Positions 44,867 to 57,400 of a stretch of 64,000 nucleotides of DNA are shown piece after piece (position 1 is the stretch's first letter; every line of letters starts with the position of its first letter). Origin of the DNA: Symsagittifera roscoffensis (Eukaryota > Xenacoelomorpha > Acoela > Convolutidae); contig NC_087070.1 in assembly GCF_963678635.1 (NCBI RefSeq), positions 17,083,318 to 17,147,317 on the forward strand, given 5' to 3'. The position numbers were made by a program, and so were the translations under genes. The notes below the pieces were generated by a model. The model was not told where the DNA came from and did no database searches. It saw only the letters and a list, made by a program, of their open reading frames with translations.

Positions 44867-46695
44867 GAATTACAATGGAAAAAAATGATCACGAGAGACA
44901 CATTTCATTCGGCGACCATGAAAGTCTAAATGTGCCAGAAAAATTATCTTTTTAGTTGGCTGGCGGATTTTTCAAAGTCAATACTAAAAAGTTTCATCAA
45001 TTTTACTTTATACATGTAAGTCTTTCAGGTACAGCTACATTTGCAAGTATGCGTTCCTACCAAATACAAGGGAAAATATATCTACCATGTATCTTAGAAG
45101 TCCTAAAAAAATAGCCCCTGATAGTAGATCTGAAAATTGTGGATGGATTTTGTGCAGGCCGCATTTGAGGCGTTTCAGAAAACTTTCTCTGTGTTAAATC
45201 TGTGAAACTCGGATTAACTCGGAAACTCGGATTAAAAAAAGAGTAGGCAACAACCCACGAAATTGCTTTAAAAGTTCAAATGCTACCCACACTGGCTTTT
45301 GAAAAAGAAGACGAAACAAGAAAATCATACAAAAAATAGCCAAGGAAAATCAAATAGCATTCGATTGCACCGTAAATGATCGAAAAAAGGCCAAAATTGA
45401 CAAGCTGTCTTTTTTGGATTCGATTTCATGAAAGTTTTGTTCTGATTCGAGACATCCTATTTTTGTTCTTTACTACGAATCAAAAAGATGCCGCATAGTC
45501 CGGTTTGGCCAGAATTTTAAAATAACAGTTTTTAAAAACAACCTCAAAACTAACCAATTTTTTTCTATTTGTTTTTAAAGAAAACTGCTCAAAACAACTC
45601 GAATGAAAAAAGAGGTACAAAACAAAAGAAGACACTGGCTAACAACAATCAAGTGTTTTTGAAGAGCTCTGAAGATGAAAACAAACGCCAGCATTACTTC
45701 AGAAAAAAATAGGCTCTGATGAGACAAAGGAAGTCTACAGAAAAAAAATGAACAAAAACTCTATTGGAAAAACGCAACTGAAACTATTGATACAAAAAGT
45801 AAGAAAAGCGAGTCCTTGAACCACTTTTAAAAATAACACAAAGGCAAAGTTTTACTTCGCATACGCAAGCAAAAATATGACCAACAACGATACTGGGAAA
45901 AACTGAATGAGTAAAACTTAGATTCTACAAAATGTTTGAGTGACGCACGCCTATTATGACGCAATAGCAGTACCAGTCAATTTGAAAAAAAAAAGTTTTG
46001 CCAATTATTAAGCTTCAATTTAATGAGCAGTCTATGGAGCAGTAATGACATAAAAAGTACAAAATTATAAAAATAAAATTAATTTTTTTATTGGAGATTT
46101 TTTGTGAAAATCATCTCCCACACGCCAAATAAAATAAAAAAAATTGACAAATTTCAATGCTAGTAACAAGTCAATTATTGCAAGTAAGCTTCCTTTAACC
46201 AATTTGGAACGATTTTTAGAGGGATTAAATCTCCGCTACGTGTTAATAGCCCGAAATAAATTGCGCATTAATTGTCCCAAGTTGGTCAAAATGGCATTTT
46301 TCAAATCCCCATAAATTTTCGAAAAGTTTAAGCTCAGGACAACAATACTTTTCAAGTAACTTTTAAAAAATTCTGTCAAAAAAGGCTAGTTAAAAAGTCG
46401 AAGTTTGTCTGGAGAAAAAAAATCACCCCGAGCACAATTATTCCGTTAATTTCGTTAGGAAAGTCGGAACAATTAAAATCTGTGTTAAAATCCTTTAATG
46501 GCTGGTTATTGATCAAAATGAACTTTCGCAACAATCTGAAACTTAAGTTTTTGCAAAAAAATGGAAAAACTATAAAATTATTTGTATATTGTTTTAGCAC
46601 ATTGAAAATAAGTTGAACCAAAAAAAAATGTTGCAGAAATTCAGCAGAAATCAACTCAAGATGACACAGTAAAACAACCAGTTTGTCTAGCAGAT
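44867..46695. other. intergenic with a partial segmental-repeat copy
   Basis: 45845-46055 is a partial copy of 39580-39810 (AAAAATATGACCAA, GAGCAGT(C/T)TAT, GAGCAGTAAT(G/A)ACAT). No supported gene. Confidence 0.4.
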
Positions 46696-46699
46696 TTGA

Positions 46700-47780
46700 A
46701 CAAACTTATCAAAAATTGTGAAGAGTTTAATTCTGATTTGATTGGTTTCCAGGCATGATTGGTCATCTCTTCTCAAATCAAATCTTTATAAATATGGGCT
46801 AGAACCCAGAAGATATTGAAAAATCAAATGTCAGAAACTCAAAAAACTGTGCTAACTAATTAGCAACTTTAATTGCACCGATAAAAATGGGATCATTTTA
46901 GTTGATCGAACAATCAAAAAGAACAAAGGATTAAATTAATTTTGTTAAAACAGCGCTGAAACTCTACACTGAGTCTTTTATTCTTTGTACCTTTTTCAAA
47001 TCTCTTTCTCAGTGCTTCTCACGAGCCATGATCTCGACGCAGTTTCGCGACAATTCTTGAACTCTGGGATACTCGCTAACCTGTCAAAAAACTTGTCAAT
47101 TTCATCTTTGAATATTAGCTTCCAGCTATGAGCGGATGAACTGTGTAGTAGAATTTTAGAAGGGAAAGTCAGCAAGCAATTTTCCAATGCTCAATGAACT
47201 TCAATTTGTACTTATGCCAAATATAGCACTCATAGCTTATCGCTGAACATTTGTTTGAAACTTGCCTTCACGGCTCTACTAACTTGCATTGTTTGCAGTT
47301 TTTTTTTCTGCGTCTGAGGTGTTTTGCTTTTGCTTCTGTCAAGTTTTCTCTATCATTTAACAATTATATTTTTACCCATTACATCATGCCCGCTTGGTAG
47401 AAAAGCTTGAGTTTATACCCTATGCAGGATTAACGTTTATTGATCTTTTCAGGAAGGTTTTAAACAAAATATTTTTATTGATCTGAACGCAGTTCATTCA
47501 AAATTGGCGTCGCTCAGCAGTAGCTTATATATAAGCTATCGTTTTGAGAGGATATCCGACATGTCCTGAATCAACAATCGCACAAGTCAGTTTGAAACTT
47601 AAATTTCCTAATCTCAGAATTATGCTAAGCCACTACATTGAAACACAGAGGCGAAGTTGCACTTCACATTCACAAGCAAAAATATGACCAATAACGCTAC
47701 TGGAAAAATCTGAACAAACAAAACTTTGAGTCTACAAAATTTATCAAGTAACGCACGCCAATTATTAGTCTACATACTTG
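46700..47780. repeat. segmental repeat, copy B, split by ~535 extra bases
   Basis: 46700-46960 and 47495-47780 are collinear with the continuous copy A (39166-39710). The sequence between (about 46962-47495) is absent from copy A. It contains a less AT-rich minus-strand open frame (46996-47187, about 64 residues, FKDEIDKFFDRLASIPEF) of unknown family. Confidence 0.8.
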
Positions 47781-47789
47781 CTACGTAAA

Positions 47790-48240
47790 AAACACTGACT
47801 TTTTTGAAATCACATTTTTCTAATCTCAAAAACAAAAATTGATACCCTTTAAGCTCTTTGAATTTCTAGATTTATTTATGATTGGCGCTTTTTTTTATAA
47901 CATGAAACCAACTAGAGAAAACTGGATCAATAGCTAAAGTTTTTATTCAGCTAGAAATCTAAAAGTTAAATTCAACTTTCGAAACTAGAATCATGCATTT
48001 TTTTCGCCCTATTTTTACGTTTGTATTTGGAGAGTGCTATTTACGCCACTTTCAGCAGATGAATTTCAAATGAACTCAAAAAGTGCATATATACCTAAGT
48101 GCATTCATAAATGCATCAACATGTACGAATGCACATCTGTCGTTATTGTGAATTCTCCTGAAAAAAATAATTCATCAAGACCTATATAAGAGTCTTCACT
48201 ACGATCATTACTCTTAATAATAGTCTGTTTAAAAACCCTC
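47790..48240 (-). repeat. family-R copy, minus orientation
   Basis: Reverse-complement landmarks: AAGCTCTTTGAATTTC, GATTGGCGCTTTTTT, AACTGGATCAATAGC, CGAAACTAGAATCATGC, GACCTATATAAGAGTC. An unrelated stretch around 48070-48130 (GTGCAT/ATGCAC words) interrupts it. Confidence 0.7.
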
Positions 48241-48439
48241 AGCATTGGCTGTACTTAATAGATGGTTATTGATCAAAATGAACACTTTAAAAACGAACAC
48301 ATTATGTCTCAACAATATTTGCGTTGCAAAAATATTTGCGACTTAAGTTGGGAAAAAGATTTTATACTATAACACAAGCTTTGCTTGTGTAAAACAGCCT
48401 ACAAAAAATCGGAAAAGAGTCAAAGAACGCAAGGAAACA

Positions 48440-48760
48440 GAAAAAAGTATATGACCTTAAGCTCTTTGAATTTAAAGAACCTTTCATGATTAACTGTTTT
48501 TTTTTTGATAAAACTAACCCAATGGAAAAAAAACTATCAATGGGTAATATTTTTTACTCAGCTGGGAAATCTAAAAAGTTAAATCTACTTCCGAAACTTG
48601 AAGTCGATCTGTATTTTAAGGCCTTTAAACTTTTGCTTTTCTTTAGTGAACTTTACCTTCCTTTCAACAAAGGAAATGAACTCAATTGAAACAGTAGTCA
48701 AGTCAAACCGAAATTTCGACTTTCCTGAAAAAAATCATAAGGTTGTTTATAACTCTTTAT
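48440..48760 (-). repeat. family-R copy, minus orientation
   Basis: Reverse-complement landmarks: CTTAAGCTCTTTGAATTTA, AAACTAACCCAATGG, CTCAGCTGGGAAATC, CGAAACTTGAAGTCGATC, TTACCTTCCTTTCAAC. Confidence 0.7.
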
Positions 48761-50338
48761 AATACACTACGTTCAACGACTCTTTAAAATAAATACGTTA
48801 AGCGAGCTGTGATTTTTTCACATCTATCGTCTGCTATTCCCCATTACCATTAACTGTACGAATATAGGGGTTCAAACAGGGATTGAAGCATGACCTGCTT
48901 CGCTTTGATTGAAGAACGAATTTTCTGGCTTCACTAGTACAAAATCTGATCGAAAAGAAATGTTAGAACATTGTAATTGATTATATTACAACAGATAAAA
49001 ATAGTTCATTTCCAGCAAAGCAAACTAAAGCTATGTTTAAATAAATCTACAATTTGGGTCAATTCAAATGTTGAAGTGGTCGTTCTGTTTCATTCCATGC
49101 TCCTCCATGTTAGCCATTAATGGATATTAAACGGCCATAACATGACCATGACTCCATGCAATAGTATAATCTCCATATTAACTATCAGAGGCCACGAAAC
49201 AAACGCAGGGGGAGGGGGGTTAAGAGATAAAAACATAAAATAGGTATACTGAGTAAGTAAAACAAGTTATCATTTTAGTTAATTAGTTTTGATCAAATTG
49301 TGCGCTGAGTCGATTTAATGTAATCAAATTATTATTGGATAAGACGATAAGAGCAAAAGAGACAAATTTTATCATGATCGATTTTAAAAAATCACTTAGA
49401 ACGTAGCACCATTGATTAAATAAAATACAAACGCCCAAAATATAACTGGTCAATCAATCTCCATTTCTCAAGTTGAGAGTTTTGGACGCTTGAAAACTAA
49501 CGAAAGCCGAATAAACCCGACATATTCTAGCACAATCGCAGTTTGACACTCTTTTAGTCGTAACAGAAAATGAGGAGACGACTATGTCTGAAAAGAACAC
49601 ACACAAGGCCAACTGAAATCAGACTTACAAGACTGACAATCATCACGTATCTGATGAGTATAAACAATGCGGCTCATCGCGTCAAGTTTATCATTAATTC
49701 AGCCCTAAATATAATATCAGTTTACACATCTACTTAGAATCAGTTTGATACCAACTATTTTTTAATGCACCAAATTGGATCTAGTCTAATACTCTAGTAT
49801 GTTAAAATATTGCACTATGCATTTCTGTTATGATTTATGTAGGCCAAGGAAGGAATAAGTCACACTGAAACAACGAGCAAGCTAATCCGAATTATTACTC
49901 TGCAGTATTATTCTATTTATCACTTCGTAAAACACCAGGTAAGTTGCTCAGTTAGTAATATCAATCGATCACTATTTCCATTACTCACTATTAAAACTCA
50001 TCATCTAACAGGATGTTGAGACATTAATGGTTTTTGAAGCTGACAACTTATCCTGAAAGTGTCTTAAAAGAGGAATTGCAGACGCACAAAAAGTTATCTT
50101 TAAACTAAAAACAAATTTAATTTTGTAAGAAAAAACATGTTGCTCTGGAAATATGGCCCTTCTTTGAATCAACACCCTAGAAGCAACTCTTTTTAACTGC
50201 ATTCAAAAATTAGACCAATTATTTGGATCTCAACCTGGACGGTTAGAACAGTAAGTAATATTTCGATTTGACACTGCTGTAGAAAATAGAAACTCTAGCA
50301 CTGTAAAAAGACCAAGAACAGATTCAGTTCCCTTTGTA
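48761..50338. other. 3' flank of the MAST gene
   Basis: No gene is visible. The 3' untranslated region of MAST should extend leftwards from 50338; an ATTAAA on the minus strand near 50115 is a possible but weak polyadenylation signal. Confidence 0.35.
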
Positions 50339-51417
50339 TCAGTTTGAGGGCGATCTAGGGGGCAGAGATGGTCTACAACTAGATCCACTTGACGAAGTCA
50401 CCTGGGCTTGCGCAACGCCAGAGTCCATTGGGTCGACATGATTCGCTCCAGTAGTTATTCCAGCAACTTTTATTTTATGCACCATATCCTGCGGTTCACG
50501 CCAGCTCCTCTGGCCAACGGCAACCGTAGCCGACGACAATTCTGTTTGCGGTGGCAAAAAAGTAGACGAGGACGCCTGATTGATTATGTTTGGATTGGTT
50601 GGCAGTGAGGCACTCTGCAGCAACATCTGACACGGAGTCGAAACTGAACTGCCGAAGGTATCAGCCTTTTTCGTGTTCGTCCCCAACTGGGAACCGCATT
50701 TACTCATGATTGTAGTAGTTGATGACTCACAAACTGCAACAGTTTGTGACTTGGAAATGGGCTCCACACCTTTGATGCCGGAAACTCCAGCAACTTGGTA
50801 ATCGTGATTCCGGCTGAGAGATCTGAGAACTGCTGGCGAAGAACTAGCAAAAGTTTCGACGTAACTAGCACACGCGGGAGTAGCTTGATTATTGTAACAA
50901 GTAGAAGCCACTGGAATTCTTGCAGGCACGGGTGGAGGCTGGTCCAATTTTGGCGATACCTGGGTTAAAATAGGGGAACTTTGGTATCCGTCACTGGATC
51001 CTCCTGATACCAGTTTTGACGTACCAGAAGGCGATGGCGACGAACTGGAAAACGCCGCATGCGCTTGCGGCGATACATTCACACTTCTGGATCCAAGCGA
51101 TGGACAGGTAATAGCACCACCTCCTTTACGCTGCATAACCGTAACTCCCCCACTCCCACTAACACATTCAGAAGTGACTAGGGAAGGCGAGGCATTCACC
51201 GATTTAGTTCGACTGGGGGACGGGGTTCTAGCGAGAGGAGATACCGGTATGTTGTTGCCAGACTTCCGACGACCAGAGCTGGTGACGCCTTTAGGTCCCA
51301 GTTTCAACTTCTGGGGTCTGAAAGCATCTTGAGGAGCCATTCCGACTAGCGTATTCACTGGACCCATTTGAGACTGACTCGTGGCACAGCTGGAACAGGA
51401 AGTCACTGACTGAATCC
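50339..51417 (-). CDS. MAST last exon: Ser/Pro-rich tail
   Basis: The exon starts GIQSVTSCSSC after TTTGTTTAG and ends ...RSPSN with TGA at 50339. It includes ISPV-type text VSPLARTPSPSRTKSVNASP, a stretch conserved in MAST kinases, then low-complexity Ser/Thr/Pro sequence with PPVPARIP (SH3-ligand-like). Confidence 0.88.
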
Positions 51418-54400
51418 CTAAACAAATTCTCCAGTTAGCCAGAAAACAAACAAGTTTTCAATGTACGTCAAAAAATGAGCTATTTAGAAATGGGAATTCC
51501 GAGTAGCTTGAAAACTTACCAGCTCTCGCTTTACAGCAGGATGCATGACAAATAGCGTCAGTGCTTTTCATACAAGAGGACTTCTCTCCAGGAAAAACAG
51601 AATCGGCTGGTGTAATCCCTGGACATCCAGATCCGGATGTCGGCGAGGGCATTGCCACGCCCCCTGTAAGGTGCGCAGATCTAGATTTCGGCAAAGTGCC
51701 CGTGTGGTACCCGGATGTTGTTGGCGCCGTTGTAAAGACAGGAGCCACGAGTGGATCGTTGATTTGAGAGTAGGCGTGGGTTGAAGCTAGGTAAGGGTCG
51801 TTCGAGCCATGTTGACTGTACTTCTTATATTTGCTACTGTGGTTTTTCTGTTTATGAGGGATGTGGTCTGGGGGTGTTGCTGTGGCGGGGAATACATGGG
51901 TGGGTTGGTCTGAGAAGGGATGCGGTTGATGAGCTGGGTTGGGATGTACGATGTCTCGACTTGACAACTTCGGCCTGTAGCAAATCAATCAACGTACAAG
52001 GTGTGTCCAAAAAAGGCAACTAATATTCAACAATCGTGGATTTTCAAAACATCGATTCTAACAAAATCCCTGTAGCGTTCATATAATATTCTCAAAAGAT
52101 TAGCACCCACCTACAACGGAGCATATTGCTTCATATTATACACGCCATTCAAAAAAAGAAATGCAGATGATTTATTAACTCACTTAATAATCTGCGGTTT
52201 ATCCACGCCTCTAGTGCGACTCGAAAGTTGTGCCCTCGAACTTCTACTCTTTTTACTTTTGGATCCCGAGTGGTGCACACTACTTCCAGAAGTTCCACTG
52301 GCGGCGCTGATTGAACTGGCAGGGTTCACTGATCCGTATATATGGGACTGGGCCAATCTTCCAGAGAGGAAACTGCTGCCCGACTGGTTTGAGGTGGACG
52401 ATGTCATGCCTTTCCTTCTAGCACAATCTATAAAAAAAAACTTTTTTTTCAAACAACTTCCCAAAAACTATACAAATACAACCTTAACTTTTAATGATTA
52501 GTAAGTAGTATTGATTAAAATTAATTTTAGCTGTCTTTTTCCCATTCGATTGCAATAATTAATGCGCCTAAAATATAATCCAAAATATCAGCAAACTTTT
52601 CGTACCACAAAATTGACAAATGATGTAATGCTGTCAAATACACTTTCCATGACGAAAGCGCAAAATATTCATATCTAAAATCAATTCCAATATATTCCAC
52701 CCAGCTAGAAATAATAGTAACCGTTTTTGATTGACGTCTCCAGCAGGGGCGTGGCCTGAATCAGCAGGAGGTCACGTGACTGGATGATGAGGTACACCAC
52801 TTCAGTGTGGGCCATGCCCTGGATACTCTGGCCACCAATGTGGGTGATGAGGTCGTTCTCCTTCAGGCCAGACTGGTAAGCTGGTCCAGATGGGTCCACG
52901 TACTACATTTTGAAATGCCAAAAACATATTCATTCCAGAATTGACAAACACAATATATTATATTTCATTTCTCGATGAAACTTATCAGATAACCTCACCA
53001 TGTAAACTGAAGAATTGTTCCTTTTATTCACAAGCAAAAAATGAAAACTATCGATATGATACCTGTTTTCATGTAACTGATTTCAAAAACTAAATATAAT
53101 TTGGGCGACATTTTTACTGAAAAAAAAATCAATTATTTTAATGATTTTTAATTTTAAACCCATAGCCTAAATTAAAATTTCCCCTGCCCTCGGTATTACT
53201 AAAAGGCTCTTTCCTATTAAAGCCACCTCATCAGAATAAAAAACACAACTAGAACATCTTTGTATCCTGATAGAACTTGAAAAAATTGCTGCCACTTAAT
53301 TGACAGACGATGCCTCACCGTGACTAGATGTTGGATGGTGAAATCTTCCGACTGCATCGAGTACACTTTGATGGCCTTCATGTGGAACCCATAACCCCTG
53401 TTTCCCCTTTTGATCACCGGCAACGCATCCCTTATTGGAATCCTAGGGAAAATCGGGCCACAATTTGGACCCCCTCCGCTGAGTTTCGATTTATTCACAA
53501 CTTGGGGTGTGCTTCCGGAGGACCCCGAACTACCCGGGACAGAAGCAGGCAACGTGAAGTCCCTGGGATAGTCCTCATCTTTGAAGTCGTTTCCTCCGCT
53601 GCTTCCGGTTAAAGTATCTAGACATGAAACTCCACTGCTCATAAAGTTCAAGCGTGCAGCGTCTTTATCACACTCCTAACTCTAGCGTTAAATTCAGATA
53701 TACTTTCCCTGGTTTCTTGCAGTTTAGATGGTTATCGTTTTGATTATGTTGCGAAAAACTTACCAAGAGATAATTTATCAATTTTAACCAAAGTTGAGAA
53801 AAATGTATGAAAACTAAAACTTGGCGGTAAATTTACACGGCCATTTTTCCGATTTAAAGTTGGGAGGGTCATAGTCATCATTTTCATCCTTATCATCAAG
53901 CTTTCTTTATTTAGACACTTCTTCTTGTTCTCTATTTGATGAAGCAAATGACTTTGATACTCACCTTGGCACTTAGGTTGGGTGGATTTGAGGGTAGAGT
54001 TAGAGCCACTCAATCTGTCTGGAGAAGTGTCTGAACTAATCGGACTGGATTTGCCTTTATTCCCACTGCCACCACTTCTTTTCCCATTTGGAGATGGAGA
54101 TTTGTTTCTCGTTTCCGCACTGGGTGGCGTCGTCATGTCTGAACAATACTTAATTATCAAGTGGAAACCTCAAATTGAATTCCTTTACTCTGAATTACGG
54201 AATTAATTTCAGTATTCGATAGGAAACCAGATTAGAAAACACACTAGGAAAGAAATTGAAAGGTGAGGAAAGTAGAAAATCTTGATAGTGGATCCCAATC
54301 AGGAAGCTTAACATTATTGAGAGCATTTTTCCGAATTTTTTTTCAAAACATCTTCCCGTGTATAACCATTTACTTTAAAACTTAAGAAATTCTTCACTAT

Positions 54401-57400
54401 TTTAATATCATCATCATAAAATCATATTTCAACTGAACTTAATGCTAGCTATTTAATTTAGAACGAAGAAGATACTTTGAAACGCCAAATCTTGAAAGGG
54501 TGTTTTCAGCACACATTTCAATCGAAAACAACAAGTGCTCACATTTGAGTTCACCTTGAATCAATGACATCTATAAACTTTGTAGTCGAATGACTAACAA
54601 ACCCTCAAGCCTATATTGACAAAATTTCCACCCCCACTTGAAAAACTATTTAAACGTTATCATGAACAATTAAATTTTGCATGGTGACACAAACTAACTG
54701 TTTTGAACCAGACATTTAGCCAAAACAATCACTATAAAAACATCTTGATCATCTTAGCACCAGGCATTTAGCCAAAATAACAAGTAAGACCGAATCAGAG
54801 GTCGAACACTATAAAAACAGAAAATTTGCTATAAAGTTGAGTGGAAAATAGCTTAAAGGGGCACAACAGCGGTTCGCCGTGATGAGCTGTACAGCTCGTA
54901 TTTTGGTCCTATTCCTCGTGGATAAATGATCTTAAAAAAAGTTGCAACAGTTTGCAGGAAGTTTTAGCTATGTTGAAACCCTTGGATTAATATCACCCGG
55001 TAATAAAAACTCTACTCTCACCAGCTAAGGGTTTTTGTTCGGTTTTTTGAGAGTCCAATCTTAGCAATTTTGTGAATAAACAATTCATTAGATTAAAATG
55101 CCCTATTTAATATAAATCGGCGCAAGTGGACATATCGGCTCGATGGTGTTCCAGTTGTTATATCAGGGAACAAGGATAACCATGAGATAGATTATTGGAG
55201 GTAGGTATTTCAAACAAAGTGCAATCAGTCCAATTAGACAGGTTGTCTAGCAGAGGTTCACTGAATTCTCAGAAGCATACAACAGATGAATTCCGTGACT
55301 ACAGAGCCGATGAATGTCCTTCGTTTTCAGCTATACTGAACACTAATTCAGTAGAGATAGATGTTAGATAATTGGACAATATCAACGTCATTCGACAGAG
55401 CTAATGTTAGTCAACAATGTCAATTTAATTTATTTCCTAATTTCGATTTTTTGTAAATTTTTTTCAACCCGCAAAAAAAACAATATAAATTTTCTATCAA
55501 AAATATAACACATCCTGTTACCAACACCCGTGCCCAACCATAAACAAATATTGATTTTTCTAGACTGAGCAGAACGATCAGCTTCAGATACACATTTAGT
55601 GGTAAGCGTACAGGCCTCACAATCTCTTCAACTATTTGTCCTCTTTTCTTATGGCACCCCTACCACCACAACTGAGTTAGAACATACATTCAATATTGGT
55701 GAATGAGGGAAGAAAATTAAAGAACATGGCCAACAGACAGTTGGACAAGAGTCATGAACGAAAGGAAACAAAAAACACTGACTTGTTTTTTGAAAAAACT
55801 TCAATTTTCGAATTTCAAGCGAAAAATAGATAGCCTTAAAGCACTTTGATGTTAGTAACAATTTAACTTTGACACTTTTTGATAGAAGAAACCCAATTTG
55901 GAAAAAATGGATTAATAGGTAAACTTTTCATTCCGCTGGGAAAGCTGAAAATTAAATTCCACTTTCGGAACTAGAAGTCGATAACGACGTTTTCACTTTT
56001 GCTGATCAATAGTGGATTTTGCCTTCATTTGAATCATTGAAAATCAAATAATAGCGTAAACAAGTTTTGGACTTTTTCCTGAAAAAAGAAACAAAAAATC
56101 ACCAAGACCTATATAAGAGTATTGTCTACGTTCATGACTCTTAAAAGTAACAGAGCATCACAAAAACTGCAGACAACTTTAAGTACAATGCGCAGCGATA
56201 GATTGCAATACAAGGCCTCCGGAGATTGTCGGTACAATTGTTATAGAGGTTTACACATCAGACTAATTGTATCCATATAGGCATTTTCAAAAATTATATG
56301 GCCTTGAAGCACTTTGATTTTCTAACTTTTATGCTTGACTCTTTTTGATAAAACTAACCTAATTTGTGAAAACAGGGTCTAAGAGTTTTTTTATTCGGCA
56401 TGGATATCTTAGTATTAATTCCAGCTCACAGAAAATGTCAATGAACTCAAGCTGACCAAAACAGATTGACTTTGAAAAATTTTCATTTCTCGAATTTCAC
56501 AGAAAAAAGTAAGTATTCTTTGAAATTGATGAATCTTTTATGACTGACTTTTTTCAGAAAATAAGCAACAAAAAATTAGAACAGTATCATGGAACTAAAA
56601 AAATCTGAAAAAAATTTAAAATACATCACACGTTAGGACTCGTTGAATTACAAGACTGTGATTGGCAATTTTTACAAAAATTAACCCAATTTGAGAAAAT
56701 TGGATCAACCGTAATGAAGGCAAGTAAACAGAAATGGAAAGGGGTAAATTTGCCTTCCTTTTATCAATTTACTTGAATTTAAAACGAAACAAAACACTGC
56801 AAAACTAAATGCAAACGGAAACGAATTTTAAGAATTTTTCTTGACTAAAATTCTAGAAGTCCAACATAAGTTTATAAGTTTCTTCACTACGTTCATTGAC
56901 ACTTATGAAAATTTTCTTTTTCTGCAGGGAATTTGAAAAATATTATTTTTTGAAACGCAGTCATTCATGTTTTTGGAGACATTGGAACTTTTAGTATAGT
57001 ATTACAAAATTTGCCTTCCTTTTAGCGAACACAATTGAATTGAAACTAAAAATAAATCAAAATCAAACCCCGGAAAATCAAATTTGAGCGTGAATAACTA
57101 TCCTAAAAAATCAGCACTTTCTTATGAATTTCGTTCATTGACATAAAAACAAAGTACTATAGAAAGTTGCACAAATTAGCTTACGTGGCTTAGTAGAACT
57201 TATTTCAACGAGGAATGATTATCCTTAGACAGGCTTATCAACTATGACCGATTTTCCGCAATCCCCTGAAACGAAGTTAAGTTTTTTGTGAGGCCGAACC
57301 AATAACTGAAAAAAAAATCGAGTTCAAATATTTTGCTTCAGGAACCACTCTTATCTGATGCGCATTTTTATGGCCCCTCTAACACATTGTATCATTATAA

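Noticed and set aside
51545-52023. Three plus-strand frames over the MAST tail exon
   Set aside because: They are complements of the well-supported minus-strand exon 51520-51974.
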